Assembly (NCBI GenBank): GCA_008711295.1
Contig: VUYV01000089.1
Location: 795,270-859,269 of the forward strand
Direction: 5' to 3'
DNA: 64,000 nucleotides
Source of the DNA: Anarhynchus alexandrinus
Taxonomy: Eukaryota; Chordata; Aves; Charadriiformes; Charadriidae
Below are positions 25,690-38,380 of the stretch, in pieces. Numbering within the stretch: position 1 is the stretch's first letter; each line of letters begins with the position of its first letter. A program made the position numbers and the translations under genes. The notes below the pieces were generated by a model that saw nothing but the letters and a program-made list of their open reading frames with translations, searched no databases and was not told the origin of the DNA.

Positions 25690-25990
25690 CAAGCCCTGCT
25701 AAAGTCTGTGTAGACAATATCGTTTGCTCTTACCTTCTCCAGCGACTCATCTTATTTAGCACTGAAGCCAATCAGATTGGTCAAGCAACATTTAACCTTA
25801 ATGAATCCATACTGACTATTCTTGCTCATCTCGTTCTCACTCATTTGCCCAGAAATAGCTTTCAGGAAGGTTTGTTTCATCGTTTTTCCAGCAACTGAAG
25901 TAAAGCTGACAAGTCTGTAGGTCCTCAAATTGTCCTTCTTCCATTTTTATCTGTAGGTGTAACATGTACCATTCTTCTGGAATGTGAATT
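25690..25990 (-). mobile_element. Old CR1 LINE fragment, RT region
   Basis: On the plus strand, blocks fit the reverse complement of the CR1 RT domain: AAGTCTGTGTAGACAATATC, ATCAGATTGGTCAAGCAACA, TGAATCCATACTGACT, AGCTTTCAGGAAGGTTTG and AGCTGACAAGTCTGTAGGTC. This is an internal part of the element, lacking the 3' end, so it is either an old copy broken by rearrangement or a more distant LINE relative. Confidence 0.55.
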
Positions 25991-26524
25991 TCCCCCCATC
26001 TCTGGTAGGAGTAGGAAGTCTGCTGTCCTGAGCCCCAAGGTCTGTACTCCACTGTTGCCTTCCCCACGCCCCTCGGGATCTTGAGCTCCGGCTGTGTCAT
26101 GGTCTATACCAACATGGTTGCCGTTAAGATCCCTGACCAGTTCTTCCAGAAATGTTATCACCCCATCACACGCCTCTAGCATTTGTGCTGCACAGTTACT
26201 TGGGTACCTTAGAGCTGCAAATAGCAAGCACTTAGCGTTGTTACAACCTTTCCCTGAAGCTGCTGAGGCAGTATTTCCCAAAGCTTCTGAAATTATTTCC
26301 CCTTCGGTTTTCTCATGCCGTTATTTTCATTCTACTGTTCTCATGACCTTGCGCCTGCAAACTCCAATGGTGCTCTTATAGGAAGATTTCATGGGAAGCA
26401 ACAACTGTTTGTGGGGTGGGGGGACAGGACACAGCAACAGGGACAAAACCTCTCCTTCATTACTTTGTTTTGTACATCTCACTTTATGTTGGCAAAAACC
26501 AACCACATTGTACAACAGAGTAGG
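25991..26524. other. Unique non-coding DNA
   Basis: Mixed composition; no gene or repeat recognised. Confidence 0.45.
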
Positions 26525-26728
26525 TAAGTTATTTAATTACTATTTAATCATTATTTATTTTTTCATTACTTTTTCATTATTTAATTCCTTATTTTATCAC
26601 TATTTAATTCCTTATTTAATTCCTTATAAATCATTATGTGAATTATAATTTAATTAATTATAAATCATTACTTTTCAAATTTAATTTTTACTATAATAAT
26701 TATCATTATTTAATTATTCTTTTCCAAT
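26525..26728 (+). repeat. AT-rich TTTAATTCC/TTATTTAAT tandem tract
   Basis: About 200 bases of TTTAATTCCTTA, TTATTTAAT and TAATTATAAATCATTA units, almost without G or C. Confidence 0.8.
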
Positions 26729-26729
26729 A

Positions 26730-27060
26730 ATGTACACAACCGGAGCTTAACAACCAATGTACAGTACTCGCACCTGACCACCATATTCCTGTCAGCACTA
26801 GTAGTGTCATAAACAACCAAAAGGGAGATTAAATGGGTCCTTATAAAAAGGATACACCGCTCAAAGGACACAGCACAGCTGCGGCATCCCACCACATCGC
26901 CTTTGGGGGGTTCTCCGGCTCCCTGAGGACTGAGCCCCGCAGCAGGTCGCCACGGTGTCACGCTGTCTCAGGAGTTCTGCACAGAGGGAGGCAGAGCTTT
27001 GAGGTCCCTTCAAGTCCCCTGGTCCCCCAGCAGCCCCCCGGGCACCAGCTGCGCAGAGAA
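26730..27060 (+). promoter_or_regulatory. TATA-containing segment, possible LTR U3/R
   Basis: It begins TGTACACAACC just after the AT tract. A clean TATA box (TATAAAAA, 26842-26849) leads into GC-richer sequence, the layout of a retroviral U3/R junction. I cannot match it to a named family or find an LTR end, so this is a weak call. Confidence 0.25.
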
Positions 27061-27125
27061 ACAGTTAAGTGGGGTTTAACAGATAAATAGATGCTGCCAG
27101 AACAGCCAGAGAGAGCAACGGGGTG

Positions 27126-27170
27126 AAAAAAAATAAAATAAAATAAAATAAAACAAAACAAAATAAAACA
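27126..27170 (+). repeat. (AAAAT)n microsatellite
   Basis: Eight or so AAAAT/AAAAC pentamers. Confidence 0.9.
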
Positions 27171-28041
27171 TGCGCAGAGAAGCTCCTGCCCGGAGGAAGA
27201 ATGCGGCGCTGGCAGGCAGCTGCTGGTGTGCACCAGGTCCATGGCAGCTCCCCACAGCTGGTGCTGGGCCCCACAGCCCCGGCAGTGCTTCGCCCCAGCC
27301 AGCAGCACCGCGCGGGGTGTCAGCGGGCAGCTCTGGCTGCATGCGAGAGTGATCTCCTGCCAAACCAGACAGGGCTCTGCTGTCCCCCACTGTGCAGCCT
27401 TGGGTGCAGCTCCGGGCATAGGGCTGGTGTTTGGGTGTGAGGGGAAGGACAGGAACAGCAGCTGCTACTCTCCTGCAGAGTTTTCTTGCTCTTCATTTTC
27501 CATCATGGTGAAAATAACTTTTGGTAATTAAAAACTACATATATGGGTGTTTGCCCCAGCAAACAGACTATTGAAGTTAATGGACAATGCTGTACCTGGT
27601 GAAGATATTCCTGTTCTAAAAGAGACCAAGCTCAGCTCACAGAAGCACAGCCATGGTTGTGTGGTGCTTCTAAATGGGATGATCATGTTCACCTCCCAGT
27701 AGGGCTAGCTGACAAGGGTGCCATGCCACATGCACAGCCGCATTCATTCCGGAGCCGATTTGGCTTGGTGCTAGCCCAGGAGTCTCAATTTCTGCTGTGC
27801 AGTGTGGCCACACCTTTGTCTGCCTCTATCCAACCATCTATTCTGAAAGATGTACCCACCTCAAAAACAAACCACCTCATGGGCTTCTCTGGCATTATGC
27901 CTGAGTGGACCTTTCCCCACTCCCTCTTTGGTCTCCTCCTGTGACTGCTGACTGAGGACTTTACTGTCTTATAAAATGGACATCTGCTTAAGGCGTGTAC
28001 ATGTGTAGCCTTCTTGACTTCTGCTTAGATAAGCTAATGTC
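27171..28041. other. Non-coding DNA, GC-rich first half
   Basis: 27171-27480 is GC-rich with scattered CpG, starting with an NRF1-like half site CATGCGCA at 27169. The rest is ordinary. The ORFs in this part reflect composition and are not recognisable proteins. Confidence 0.45.
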
Positions 28042-28779
28042 TGTCCCAGTTTGAGGTAAAACAGAACCAATTTTCTGCTCAGTAATCTTACTTTTCAGTT
28101 AAGCCTCTTCTAACTAACTGAACTCTCTGAAATTAACAGCATATTGTGCAGACACTGTCCACTCCCAGAGTGATAAGACCTATGTTTATAGCTGATGCCC
28201 AGGCACGGTATGCAGAGAAGCTCGTGCTTATACTTATTGCTGTAACAGCCAAGGACAGATAACTTTGTTATGTGCCCTGTTGGAGGGTCAGAAGCAGAAA
28301 AGCATAGAGGGGTCCCACCTGCGGGGAGGAGCGGACAGGACAGGTGACCCAAACCTGACCAACAGGGTATTCCATTCTATCTGCATGATGCTCAGTCTAA
28401 AAGCTGAGGGAGCAGAGGGTCAGCCCTCCTTCTTCAATGGCCGACGTCCAAGGAGGACTCTGTCTGTTCCTCTGCTCTGCNNNNNNNNNNNNNNNNNNNN
28501 NNNNNNNNNNNNNNNNNNNNNNNNNNNNNNNNNNNNNNNNNNNNNNNNNNNNNNNNNNNNNNNNNNNNNNNNNNNNNNNNNNNNNNNNNNNNNNNNNNNN
28601 NNNNNNNTTTGTATATACTCCATTATTTTCTTTTTATTTTATTATTAATATTTCATTAAATTAGTTTAGTTTCTTTTAAACTCATAAGTCTTCTCTCTTT
28701 TCCTCCTCTCCCTTCAGGGACAGGTGGGGGAGAACATCTGTCGTTCATCTCAGTGGCCAGTCCGGCCCAAACCACGACA
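28042..28779 (+). mobile_element. Solo LTR, ERVL-type avian family
   Basis: It starts TGTCCCAGTTTGAGG and ends AAACCACGACA, the ends of a well-known avian ERVL LTR group. Internal landmarks in order: GACCCAAACCTGACCAACAGGGTATTCCAT, the weak TATA at GCTCAGTCTAAAAGCTG, and ATTAAATTAGTTTAG as polyadenylation region. The 5-bp flanks are ATGTC (28037-28041) and ACGTC (28780-28784), a target-site duplication with one transition. No internal viral genes are present, so the provirus collapsed by LTR recombination. 127 N interrupt it. Confidence 0.88.
28481..28607. other. Assembly gap, 127 N, inside the LTR
   Basis: Run of N. The flanks are both LTR sequence in the correct order, so the gap probably covers the R/U5 part of this same LTR. 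Confidence 0.95.
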
Positions 28780-31352
28780 ACGTCACATAGTGTTTTATCT
28801 TCTTTTATGTTCTTGGTGAGGGACAAAACTCTTATATAGTATAAACTGGTGCTACTCAAAGGAAATAACTCACGTGGTGACAGTTTACACCAGCTGGCGA
28901 TCCAAACCATTTTTCTTACTGCCGTTCAGTAACTAGACCCTGTTAACTGCTACTGCTTATAATCCCTCATTCATTGTTAAATTCACTCTTTGTTCTTCTG
29001 TATTTCACATGTTTCTTGGATAATCACTTCTTCAGTTTATTCACTCCAGTTTAATTTCCATGCAGATGAAACTCTATTAGTCTGTGGTCTCCCTGATTTC
29101 TGTATCACTCCTCTGCTCTCTGAGCTACCATGTTATACACACATTACAGTATAGATTGGCGAACAGGATCCTTGTTGCCAAATAGAGCTAAATCATTCTA
29201 GTAACTAATGCCTATTTTTTTCAAGGTGATTAACAGTTTAGGGTGTCTCAGTTTTCCAATACCCTGCCTGAAGCTCCTTTAGGTATTCCTATTTGTACCT
29301 CCTCTTGGCAAATCAGGATACTTTGTTTTTCTTTAACTGTACACAAGAAACAGAAATGTCATTTTTGCAGCATCCTCACCCTGCGATAACCAAACCATCA
29401 AAGGTAGATTTTTGAGCTTTTGATCTGCTTCTCAGCTGGCTGAAGCAGCACAGTGAGCTGCTCTGCCCTGCTCAGTGTGGTCTCTCCTGTCTTACAGATT
29501 TGTGCTTCTCAGTTGCCAGCCTCCAGTCTCCAGCCTTAATCCCGATCCTGCCTCCTTCTTGCTCAGCCCCAGCCACCCATTTCTCTCTCTGGTTCTGCTG
29601 CCATCCTCAGGCTCCTCATCCCTAGCTCCTGCCTCCTGCAGTCCCAAGCAAAGCTCAGAGGGGTAAAGTAGCGTCTTGCCCTTCGATTACCTGGTTTCCT
29701 CAGGATCCTTTTGTCCCAGATCTTTGGCTCTGTACGACTGGCCTTCTCTGATATATGAGCTTGGCTCACCTTCATTTCAGCATCTGACTCCTCCCTTCTC
29801 AGCCAGTTGTAACTGTTGGTCTCAGCAGTTAGTGTGTCTCCCAGCCACAACCCACCTTGCAAGACCGGCCCTAAATCCCTTTTCGATTTTGAACATCTAA
29901 CTCCATAGCTCTTCTTTATTTAGAATTGCTGTGTACTAACTTAGTAATTCAGACTTGTCATTATTTTATCAACCCTATCTATGACCTAACTCACAAAGGC
30001 AAGCTCTGGTATGCTGGGTTATTAAATTTTTCTGAATCAATTTATTGAATTTTTTTAACAGAGTGCTGTGGCAAAATCAAACAGGAAAGCAACACAACCT
30101 GTCTATTTAGGATATTGCTACACGTGCTTAAGAGACAAGACATATAGGTCTCATTATCCAAGAGCTTTCTCTCTTTGCAGTTGTTCTAAATAATAGTCTT
30201 TCTTTCACAAAGGGCATTTGAGCTGCTTAATACCTCTGTACCCAGAGAAGCAAAACTGCAAGACCTTAATGAAAGATAAAGGTGTGATAGATAACCAGGA
30301 GAAAGCAATTTAGGGCACAGTCTGAAACTGGGAGACTATTGCAAGATGCTGAAGGTATTTATACATCTGATGCCTATTGGAGATGACTTTGGAAATGGCA
30401 AAGAATCACTGGTGAAGTTCAACCTATATGAACCACTACTGTGGGTGCCTCATGTTGCTCACTGTGCTACCAAGAACTTAAGTCATGTCTCTAAAATCTC
30501 ATCTGACATGGATATTTTATGCCATATGGTTGTTATAAGGCCTCCTGTATACCATTACACGCGTATATACATAGACATACATTCAGGTGGGCCGGATGAG
30601 GCCATGAGGTGAATGAAACAGCTAGAAATCTATGTCGCCACATCTTACCCCCGTTCCTCATGTTACATGCTTGTGTCCTTGTCCCTTTATCAGATGGTAA
30701 AATGGGGTTGCAGCCTCTACATTAATTCATAGACAGGACATGCCACAACTGTTAGGGTATATTGATAAAGATGTGGCACGTGGTTGCAGCCATGGAGAAA
30801 AATACATAAGTCTTCAGTTATGGCATGCTGTCACAGCTTTTCTCTGATTTTGGGACCCATGGACTAGGGTGTAAGAAGAAAACCTTCCTGGTGTGCTGGG
30901 AATGTGCCAGTTGTCCTGTACTCAACAATACTGTACTGTAGTTCTGGCTTGTTGCAGGGAGAGTGGGAGAAGAAATAATACAGACCTGATAGCCCTGGAA
31001 ATTTTGTAAATCTGCATTCAGTGGGATTGACCTTCAGTGTGGAGTGTAAGGGAGGCAACGCCACAAGGCTTCTTATTATACTTGTTTCAAATAGGGGAAT
31101 GTCCATGTCCTCCAGGGTAACAATCCACTGGGAAATAATACATTTCTTATGTCCTCTCAGGCACTGTGCAGCAGACCTGTGGTGGTGCAATGCCCCCAGC
31201 TCAGGCCACTCAGTGCTTGGCGCGATTTCCTCCCACCTGGGCTGCATAATAACCCAACATAAAACAGGAGAGAATGCAAAGGGCAACGGACTAGAACGTT
31301 ATGGCAACCCCTTAGTGCACCTGGTTTCCGCGTCCCCTATTGCTTGGAAACA
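28780..31352. other. Unique non-coding DNA
   Basis: No recognised gene or transposon. 29470-29680 is C/T-rich. A minus-strand 140-codon ORF at 30864-31286 has no recognisable domain. Confidence 0.5.
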
Positions 31353-32240
31353 GTGTTGATAATCAATCACCCCATGACAGTATCTGGATCATGGCCCAAA
31401 GAGGGGAAGTTCAGAACTTCAAGATCTAGCAAGTTTTGGGCTTGCACAACTGGTGGAAAGTACCAGAATATCCCATTGCCTGAATTGGGCCAGAGTGGAA
31501 AAGTACCTGACGAAAGTCAATTATCTCAGGCTCTATAAATAGTTACTCTAGTGAGACGCTTTGAGCTCTCCTGGATCGCAGTGGGCTGTGACCAGCATCT
31601 CCCCTGAATTGGGATGCTGCTCACGTAAACACCTCGAGGGTTAAAGGGCCAGGGTGAGTCAACCTTCTCAAGTCTCGGTTATCCCCCCTGTAAGAATGCC
31701 GATACATTGTGAGTATTTACTCTAAACCCAGTAAGAGTGAAATTTTAACTATAGGCTAGCCTCTCTTTCATCCACCTCTCGATCTATCTATGTGTTTCTG
31801 ATATACACATTAGCGTTTACGAGTGTGGCTTTTCATATATTTTACTGGATCCAAATATTTTCTGTCTGTTTGTGTGTGTGTGAGGAGTCGAAAGGGGCAC
31901 CCATCGGCTCACCGCAGTCACCTGCTGTGAAGGGACCTTGGTCTTAGCAGTTAAAGACCTGGGTGGGGTGTGTGTGTGACTCCTTGAATGATGAGTGTTT
32001 ATATGTTTTGGTGCTTATACAAATATATCGATTTAGGATACCCTACAGTAAGTTAGTGTGAATCACGTCATTTTTGAATATACATTTAAGTTGCCATTCA
32101 ATTATTTTGTTAATCACCTTGTAAATGATTAAATTGGTTAATGATTAAGTGCTGCTAAAAATTTAACCCCTTGATTTACCTCAAACTATTAATAAATTTT
32201 GAACTGCTGCTAAATCAAAACCGTGTCAAATATTTTCATC
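31353..32240 (+). mobile_element. Possible solo LTR
   Basis: TG at 31353, a strong TATA box (TATAAATA, 31534-31541), a CpG-containing segment near 31886-31950 with ACCGCAGTCACC, a GTGTGTGTGTGA stretch and AATAAA at 32191-32196. The segment then ends CATCCATGACA. This is the order expected of U3-R-U5. Neither end has a confirmed duplication and I cannot name the family. Confidence 0.35.
31534..31541 (+). promoter_or_regulatory. TATA box
   Basis: TATAAATA in a GGCTCTATAAATAGTTAC context, the core promoter of the possible LTR. Confidence 0.4.
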
Positions 32241-33183
32241 CATGACAAGACCTCTGTCACGCCACCTTGAAGCCCCTGCTAAGTTTATGCGTGTGGTCAG
32301 AAGCTGTTTTGTCACTGGTTTGGGGGATAATTGACTTGATTCTTCGCTGCATCCTTTCTTCTGTGCACAATGGGTGTAACATATTACTGGATGGGAGAGG
32401 GAGCAATGAATAGCTACTTAAGTGCATTTACATACCCTGTGCCTAAGAGTATCTTAAGTGTGGAGAACAAGGGCCAATGGGCCGGGTCTTGTCCACATTA
32501 CACACTCAGCACTCCTAGAGGGGTTCAGTAATCCAGCTATCACGAAAACAGAATGAGTTGGGGATAGAAGAAAAATACACTAGATGAGGGTGTTGCACAA
32601 CTCAGAGTAATTGGTGGTTGAAGGGAAACTGTTACCAGTTTTACCTGGAGAAGTGTTATTTGATCAATGCCATCGTCTTGGAGGGAGAGATGTGATAAGG
32701 GCATCAGAAACATATCTTGGAAAAATATGCCTGCTTTCCTCCTGTTTCTGATAAGCAGTGCCTGTTCTGGTTTTTAGATTAATATCACACCTGCTATACT
32801 GAAGGGTCATAAATTTCTTCACGTACATTGTTCCAGCATTGAAATGTACCCACCTTGAAAACACTTTGTCCAGGTTTCAGAATTTGACCCGGGAAAACAT
32901 TTGGAGATACAACCTAACACGCAGAACACAGATCAGAGCTAGTTTATTCAAAGACAGATGGAAGTAATTCCTTAAAAAAATAAGAGTTCAGGAAGTGCTC
33001 AGTTTGAAGACTATAGTTGCCCTGAAAAAGCAGAGAGCATACTGGATTAGACAGCAATAGAATGATTATTCTTTGACATTCTTTTAGCAGACAGAAGGTG
33101 ACAATTTCTTAGATATTTTTTGTGTTAGTTTGCTGAGATTTTCCAAAAGCTTTCCTGATATGCTTTTGGTAAAATTTTCATTT
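32241..33183. other. Unique non-coding DNA
   Basis: No feature recognised. Confidence 0.5.
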
Positions 33184-33768
33184 AAGAACATAAGGAGTTA
33201 CCATATTGGATCAGACTTGTGATCCATCTGGTCTGGTAGCCTGTCTACAATAGTAACTAGTACCAGACATGTCAGAAGAAGGTGCAAAAACCACACAGTT
33301 GACAGAGGTCATTTCATGTCTTCCCTTGTAGTCAGGGCACAATAAATGGATTTTTAAACCTTTACAATACTTTGTCTGCATTAACTGTTATAATTCCGGA
33401 TATCTTTATTATTGCTGCAAATGGTTGGTCCTGCTAAATCCTTTGCCAGAAGGCTTCCAGTGTTGGTATGTTTCACAGCCCAACAACACTGGAAAAAATA
33501 CTTTCTTTCTTAATTTTACATTTGTGGCCTTCTATTTTCATTAACTGATGCTTTTATCAGTCAGTGTCTTGCTGCACCATTTAATGTCTTACGATACGTG
33601 GACTCCTTATCTTCCTTTTGTACCCCAGGCATTGCTTCGTGTTCATTTCTTGCACTCATCCTCTTTTTACCTTTCTAGAGTAATTTCTGTAAGTAAGCCC
33701 ATTTCTGTCCCTTTTGGTATGAGACTTTTCCCTGTCTCCCATAATTATCATCCTCCTTTGAATGTACT
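33184..33768 (-). mobile_element. Ancient CR1 LINE 3' region
   Basis: The plus strand begins AAGAACATAAGGAGTTACCA, TTGGATCAGAC, GATCCATCTGGTCTGGTAGCCTGTCT and TAACTAGTACCAGA. This is the reverse-complement 3' end of the old CR1 type familiar from turtles, crocodiles and birds. Later blocks (AAAAAATACTTTCTTTC, TTTTGGTATGAGACTTTTCC, CATCCTCCTTTGAATGT) keep the expected order over about 580 bp. High divergence suggests insertion early in bird or archosaur history. Confidence 0.78.
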
Positions 33769-33783
33769 GTAGCAGATTGCAGC

Positions 33784-33825
33784 AGGAGGCCCGCTTGATC
33801 CCAAGGGTCTCTTCCAACCTAGACA
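33784..33825 (+). mobile_element. Tiny CR1-3'-like scrap between 14-bp direct repeats
   Basis: GGTCTCTTCCAACCTAGAC is the CR1 3'-terminal block. The 42-base scrap lies between two identical copies of TAGCAGATTGCAGC (33770-33783 and 33828-33841), with a single N at 33826. It is either a minimal insertion with a target-site duplication or two contig ends joined without merging. Confidence 0.5.
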
Positions 33826-33841
33826 NCTAGCAGATTGCAGC

Positions 33842-36800
33842 TTGATACAAAACACAGCATAGGGAAAAGACGGAAAAGACAGGAGCAGAGGGGTCACCTG
33901 AGAGTATGAGACTTTTCTTTTCAGAAAGAGGTTGGGGAAGAATAGGACATGAGCTCAACTCTGTCCTGCAGAAAGTGGAAGAAAGAAGTCCTAGGTGAGC
34001 TGGAGAACAGTCTCCAAGAGCAGCCACACAGGGTACCCTGATCTCTACTACCTGTCATCTGCCTTGGCTGGGAACACTGTGATACCAACCCAAATGATTT
34101 CAGGAATGGAGAACTTTTCCAGCAGTACTGATCAATGACCGAAAGGAAAACATGACTATCATCCCAATAATGAGCGAGCCTGAAAACCTTGTATTCGAGG
34201 CTGCTCAGAATGAGCAAGTTCTGAATCTTATTCCTGACTGTGCTTACTGCTGTGTGTTTCTTGAGCTACTTTCTGACCAGAAGGGATTAATTCTCGGATT
34301 TAGAGCTCTTAAACAAATCCCAACATTGAGAGTTAAAAAACAAATCTCCAGATTTTACCAACTTCATTTTATTTCCACCAGCTGAGACAAACTCTTACAA
34401 GAATCACTTCCAAGCTGCTGTCATTACCACTGCTCAGCACCCAAGTACCGAAAGTAAACACCGTCAGAGGGCTGTGCACAAAAGAGGTGCCATTGTGAAA
34501 TCTGTTCTGAAGGCAAATTTGCATATCTCTCTCCGTTTCTTCTTAAACTGAAGAATAAGACTAAATTTTTAAAGAAAGACTCAATGTTTTCCTATGGGAC
34601 TGATTTTTTTGGCAGGGAGATGTAGGAATGTTTGCCAGTTTTGCTTTCATAAAGAGTTTTCACAAGTGTAACCAAAGGACTGTGGTAACATCAACTGAGC
34701 AAATCAATTACAAAGCAGAAGAGGGAAAGGATTCCATTTTTATGTGTATTTACTCATTCATGAGTACAATGACACAAGTAAATGAAGATCCACAAAATAT
34801 TCATTCATTCATTCAGAGGAAGGACTGTACAATGAGTAAAGGATACTGGAGAGCAGAAAGACTGAGGAGGGTTATCTCTTGAATCCCTTCTTTTGACAGC
34901 ACAATTCTAAATTGTCATTATTTTTAATTATTGGTTTTAATGGATGCTAGCTAATTCCAATACAACATAGGGAAAGACACAGAAGATCTATTTCAATTAG
35001 TGCATATGAACAGTAGAGCTGATATGTCTACATTCAGGTTTTAGCATTAAACTGTTAAAAATTCCAGCTTAAATCTACCTTAGTTGTTGGGAGACTTCCA
35101 AGATGTAGAGTTTAGCAGGATCCAGGAAGGTTATTAACACTGATATAGATAAAATCCATCACAAGGGCTTATAGTATGACTAGACATTTAGGTTATAAAA
35201 GGTGTCAAACCTAAGGATTTCAAGACTTTTTGAAAATGACATGTTTGCTTCTGAAACAAGATTAAAAGTTGAATAAAAATTTAGTTTGCTTTTATTCTGT
35301 TGCAAAAATGTTTCAGTTCAATAACACTGAAAATATTGTCTTTTTTTCCTTATTTTCCTCCTATTTACTTCTATACTATAGATTTGAGATGCAGGTTGAA
35401 ATATTTTTTTAAAATGTAATAGTGTGTTTGTAGTTGATCATTTACTGATGTAAAATTATAAATGAAGCTCAGTTTTATTATTAATAACTGATAAGACTTG
35501 TTTTGCCATTGCTCACTGGTTGGTCTAATCAGTTATCTGCAATTTAGTTAACACTTTCGTGTACAGCTCCTTAAAACAAAAGCATGGAGGAACTGAAATA
35601 ATGCAAAATGTAATGTGCTGGAGGACTATCACCAATACTAGATGTCTGTGCCTGTAGGTATTAGAAAGTAAGAAAAGAAGAGTGGGAGCCTGTGGGCATG
35701 TGAGAGAGAATGATGCCTAAAACACTGCACACACACAGGTTTACATGTGACATAGACTTCATCTGAAAAATCATCTACAAGATTGCAAAGACAGGTTAGG
35801 AAATATCAGAATCAAAGCTATTACCGCAACCTTAATTTGACACTTCAGTACTATGAAAGTTGCATGATATTTGTTTATACAGTCACTGGGGTTTTGCTTG
35901 CTTGTTTTAGTACTTGGCCTTGTCCAGTTCACAGACTACCTGGGACTGGCCGAATTCACTGGTCTTTGAGATTTTGCTTCTTCTTGTTAAGTATACAACA
36001 AGAGACCTTCATTACGGACCCTTTTCAAACTCTCTCCTAAAACACAAAGCAATATTAATTTATGTCTGTTTTTTTTCAATGCACTTGTTCTTCCATCTGT
36101 TAGCGTTCACAGTAATTTTGAATCTATTTTTACAATACCTCTCCAAGCTGACAGGCAGAGGAGGCTAATGTCCATCCTGCAGGTGGTGAACTGAGTCAAA
36201 GTTTCGATCCATTTTGGATGCCCCTAAGACTTTATTTTATGGAGTATTTAACATTATGTAACACACGTAGCTAGAGCTCAGCTTTCACTGACTCTGTTTG
36301 TACTGCTATGTGCTCTTTGCTTCTGCAGGTCAAATTTCAAGGCGTGAAACAGATGGACAAGAAACAGGAAAAACACAACTAGTGTGAAAAACTGAAAATA
36401 CTGGGCAAGAATGAATTTTCATGTTTGAAACAGTTTCCTACTCTCGCTCTGAACTTCCCCGTATGAAAATACTTGCACTCAAATGCCCGGGAACGACCTC
36501 ATGTAAGAGGACGTGCTGGACAACTTGAGTAATACGGAGAGTTTCCTGCCCTGGCCATAACATGCATTCATTAGTATCAGCATTCATGACAGGTTGCTGC
36601 AGTCAGGGGATGCTGCTGCAGTGTCAGGGATTTTGTTAGGTGGAAGGTACTGCATACAAAAGGTTAATTTTACTAATTAGTGGATGATAGATTAGGACCG
36701 TGAATAGCTGCAGAGAACATCGATATGAACATTGAAGAATGTCCCCAGGGCCATTTAATCTAATTCAGGAGTCAGAGTAATAGCTGAAGTAAAGGAAAGC

Positions 36801-37900
36801 CTGGCACCAAAATGAAGCAAAAGTCAATGAACCAGAGACAGTGGAACTAAGGTCTGACGGGTTGTTTTGGTCCAGAGATTTACAGTGATTGAACCCTAGG
36901 CAGCAACCGATAATGGACTAGGGGATTTTAAAATATTAAACCAAAATATACCACAGGACAAATCTATGAGGAAATGCCACTAGATTTTGACGAAAAGCTC
37001 TTGCATAATTAGGTCAGGTAGTGTGTTATATAGATTGTCTCTTGAGCACCATCCTGTCTGCCTTCAATCTGTGTTTTGTTCTATACTGATGGAGTCTAGC
37101 TGGATTTTGTTTTCATCAATCCAATTGGTATTGTGCCTTAATTTTGGCTTTCCTGCCATTGATCTTATTGCCTTTGCATCACAGAGAACATCTTTTTTCA
37201 GGTTGAAGCCCGATGGCGTAACAGTGAATGTGCCACTGCAGGGACTTTTCTGACTGGTAGAACCTCAGATTTGTCACTGCAGACAAAGGATCGATAATAC
37301 CCTCAGCTGAGTTATTATTTAGGGGAGGTTGTCTGTCCTGAAATGAATTACTATTAATTTAAATATTTTAAAATACCAATTCAAATAATTTGTTTTAAGG
37401 AGAGGGAAAATAAACTTTTTATTTTACCAAATTAGTTCATTGGGTTTTATGTAAATGACATTTTTGTTCAGGAAAATGTTACTTTTCTATTTCAAGAAAT
37501 TATTATTTTTCAATATTGACTATTTTTTATAGGTTCCAGATGTAAGACTATGACTTTTAATAAGCATTTTTTTCTATCCCCTTATGTGTGTCTTCTAGTT
37601 TAATGTCCTTTCTTTCCTGCTATTAATTCTCCTCTTTTTCTATCTTCTCTGTACTTGGGTTTTTTGGGGCACAGAAATTATGGACGAATTCTGATAAATT
37701 TGGGGCCAATATTTTGTGTTCATTAAGCATGCTGGATTAGGATGCACTCCCACAGAAACCAGTGACAAAAATCTCTAACGTTGGTGAGGGCAATGTGTGA
37801 TCTGGAGAAAAAAACGCCGCTGCCACTACCACCATCAACAAAAAGAGTTCGAAAGAAATGGTCTGTAATTATATGCACTTTAGAACTGAAATGGTTTTCC
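33842..37900. other. 4-kb unique non-coding stretch
   Basis: AT-rich; no gene, RNA or transposon recognised. Confidence 0.55.
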
Positions 37901-37938
37901 AAGTGCTTGTAAAGTCTTGTAAAGTGCTTGTAAAGTCT
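37901..37938 (+). repeat. Short tandem duplication, 21-bp period
   Basis: AAGTGCTTGTAAAGTCT occurs at 37901-37917 and again at 37922-37938. Confidence 0.85.
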
Positions 37939-38323
37939 ACCAGCCAGTCAGTAATTCCTCACCTTTCCGTATCTTCCATAATTCCTATTTTCTGCTGTCC
38001 CATAATGAATCCGTCTGGAGAAGAGATGTTTTATCAAACCTATGCCTATGGAAAGACATAAATATTCTGATACAGATTTTGATGTTACTACAATAAAGAT
38101 GGATGGCCAATACTGGATTTCTGTATTGCCATTTTCAACTGGAAGTACCTACCAGAGCGGTATTAAAAATTGTTCAAAACATGAAGAAATAAAACTTCTG
38201 AGGAATAAATGTTGCAATTGTTTTGCACTTCTGATGAAAAAAAAAAATCCCATTTTTGGGGGGTACTTTTTAAACTAATGAATTAAATCTCATGTCAACT
38301 TCTTAGATAACCCAAGTATAGGG

Positions 38324-38380
38324 ATACATATATATACTTATACACTCATACATATACATATGTAATCTATATATATATAA
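38324..38380. repeat. (TA)n/(CATA)n microsatellite
   Basis: ATACATATATATA, CATACATATACATATG and ATATATATATAA in sequence. Confidence 0.85.

Noticed and set aside
26958..27419. 153-codon minus ORF with a hydrophobic Phe/Leu/Ile stretch
   Set aside because: The apparent membrane segment is the reverse complement of the (AAAAT)n microsatellite.
29470..29700. C/T-rich region with TCTTACAG acceptor
   Set aside because: The following frame is only 63 codons, composition-driven and unrecognised.
30864..31286. 140-codon minus ORF
   Set aside because: No domain or splice context; length is compatible with chance.
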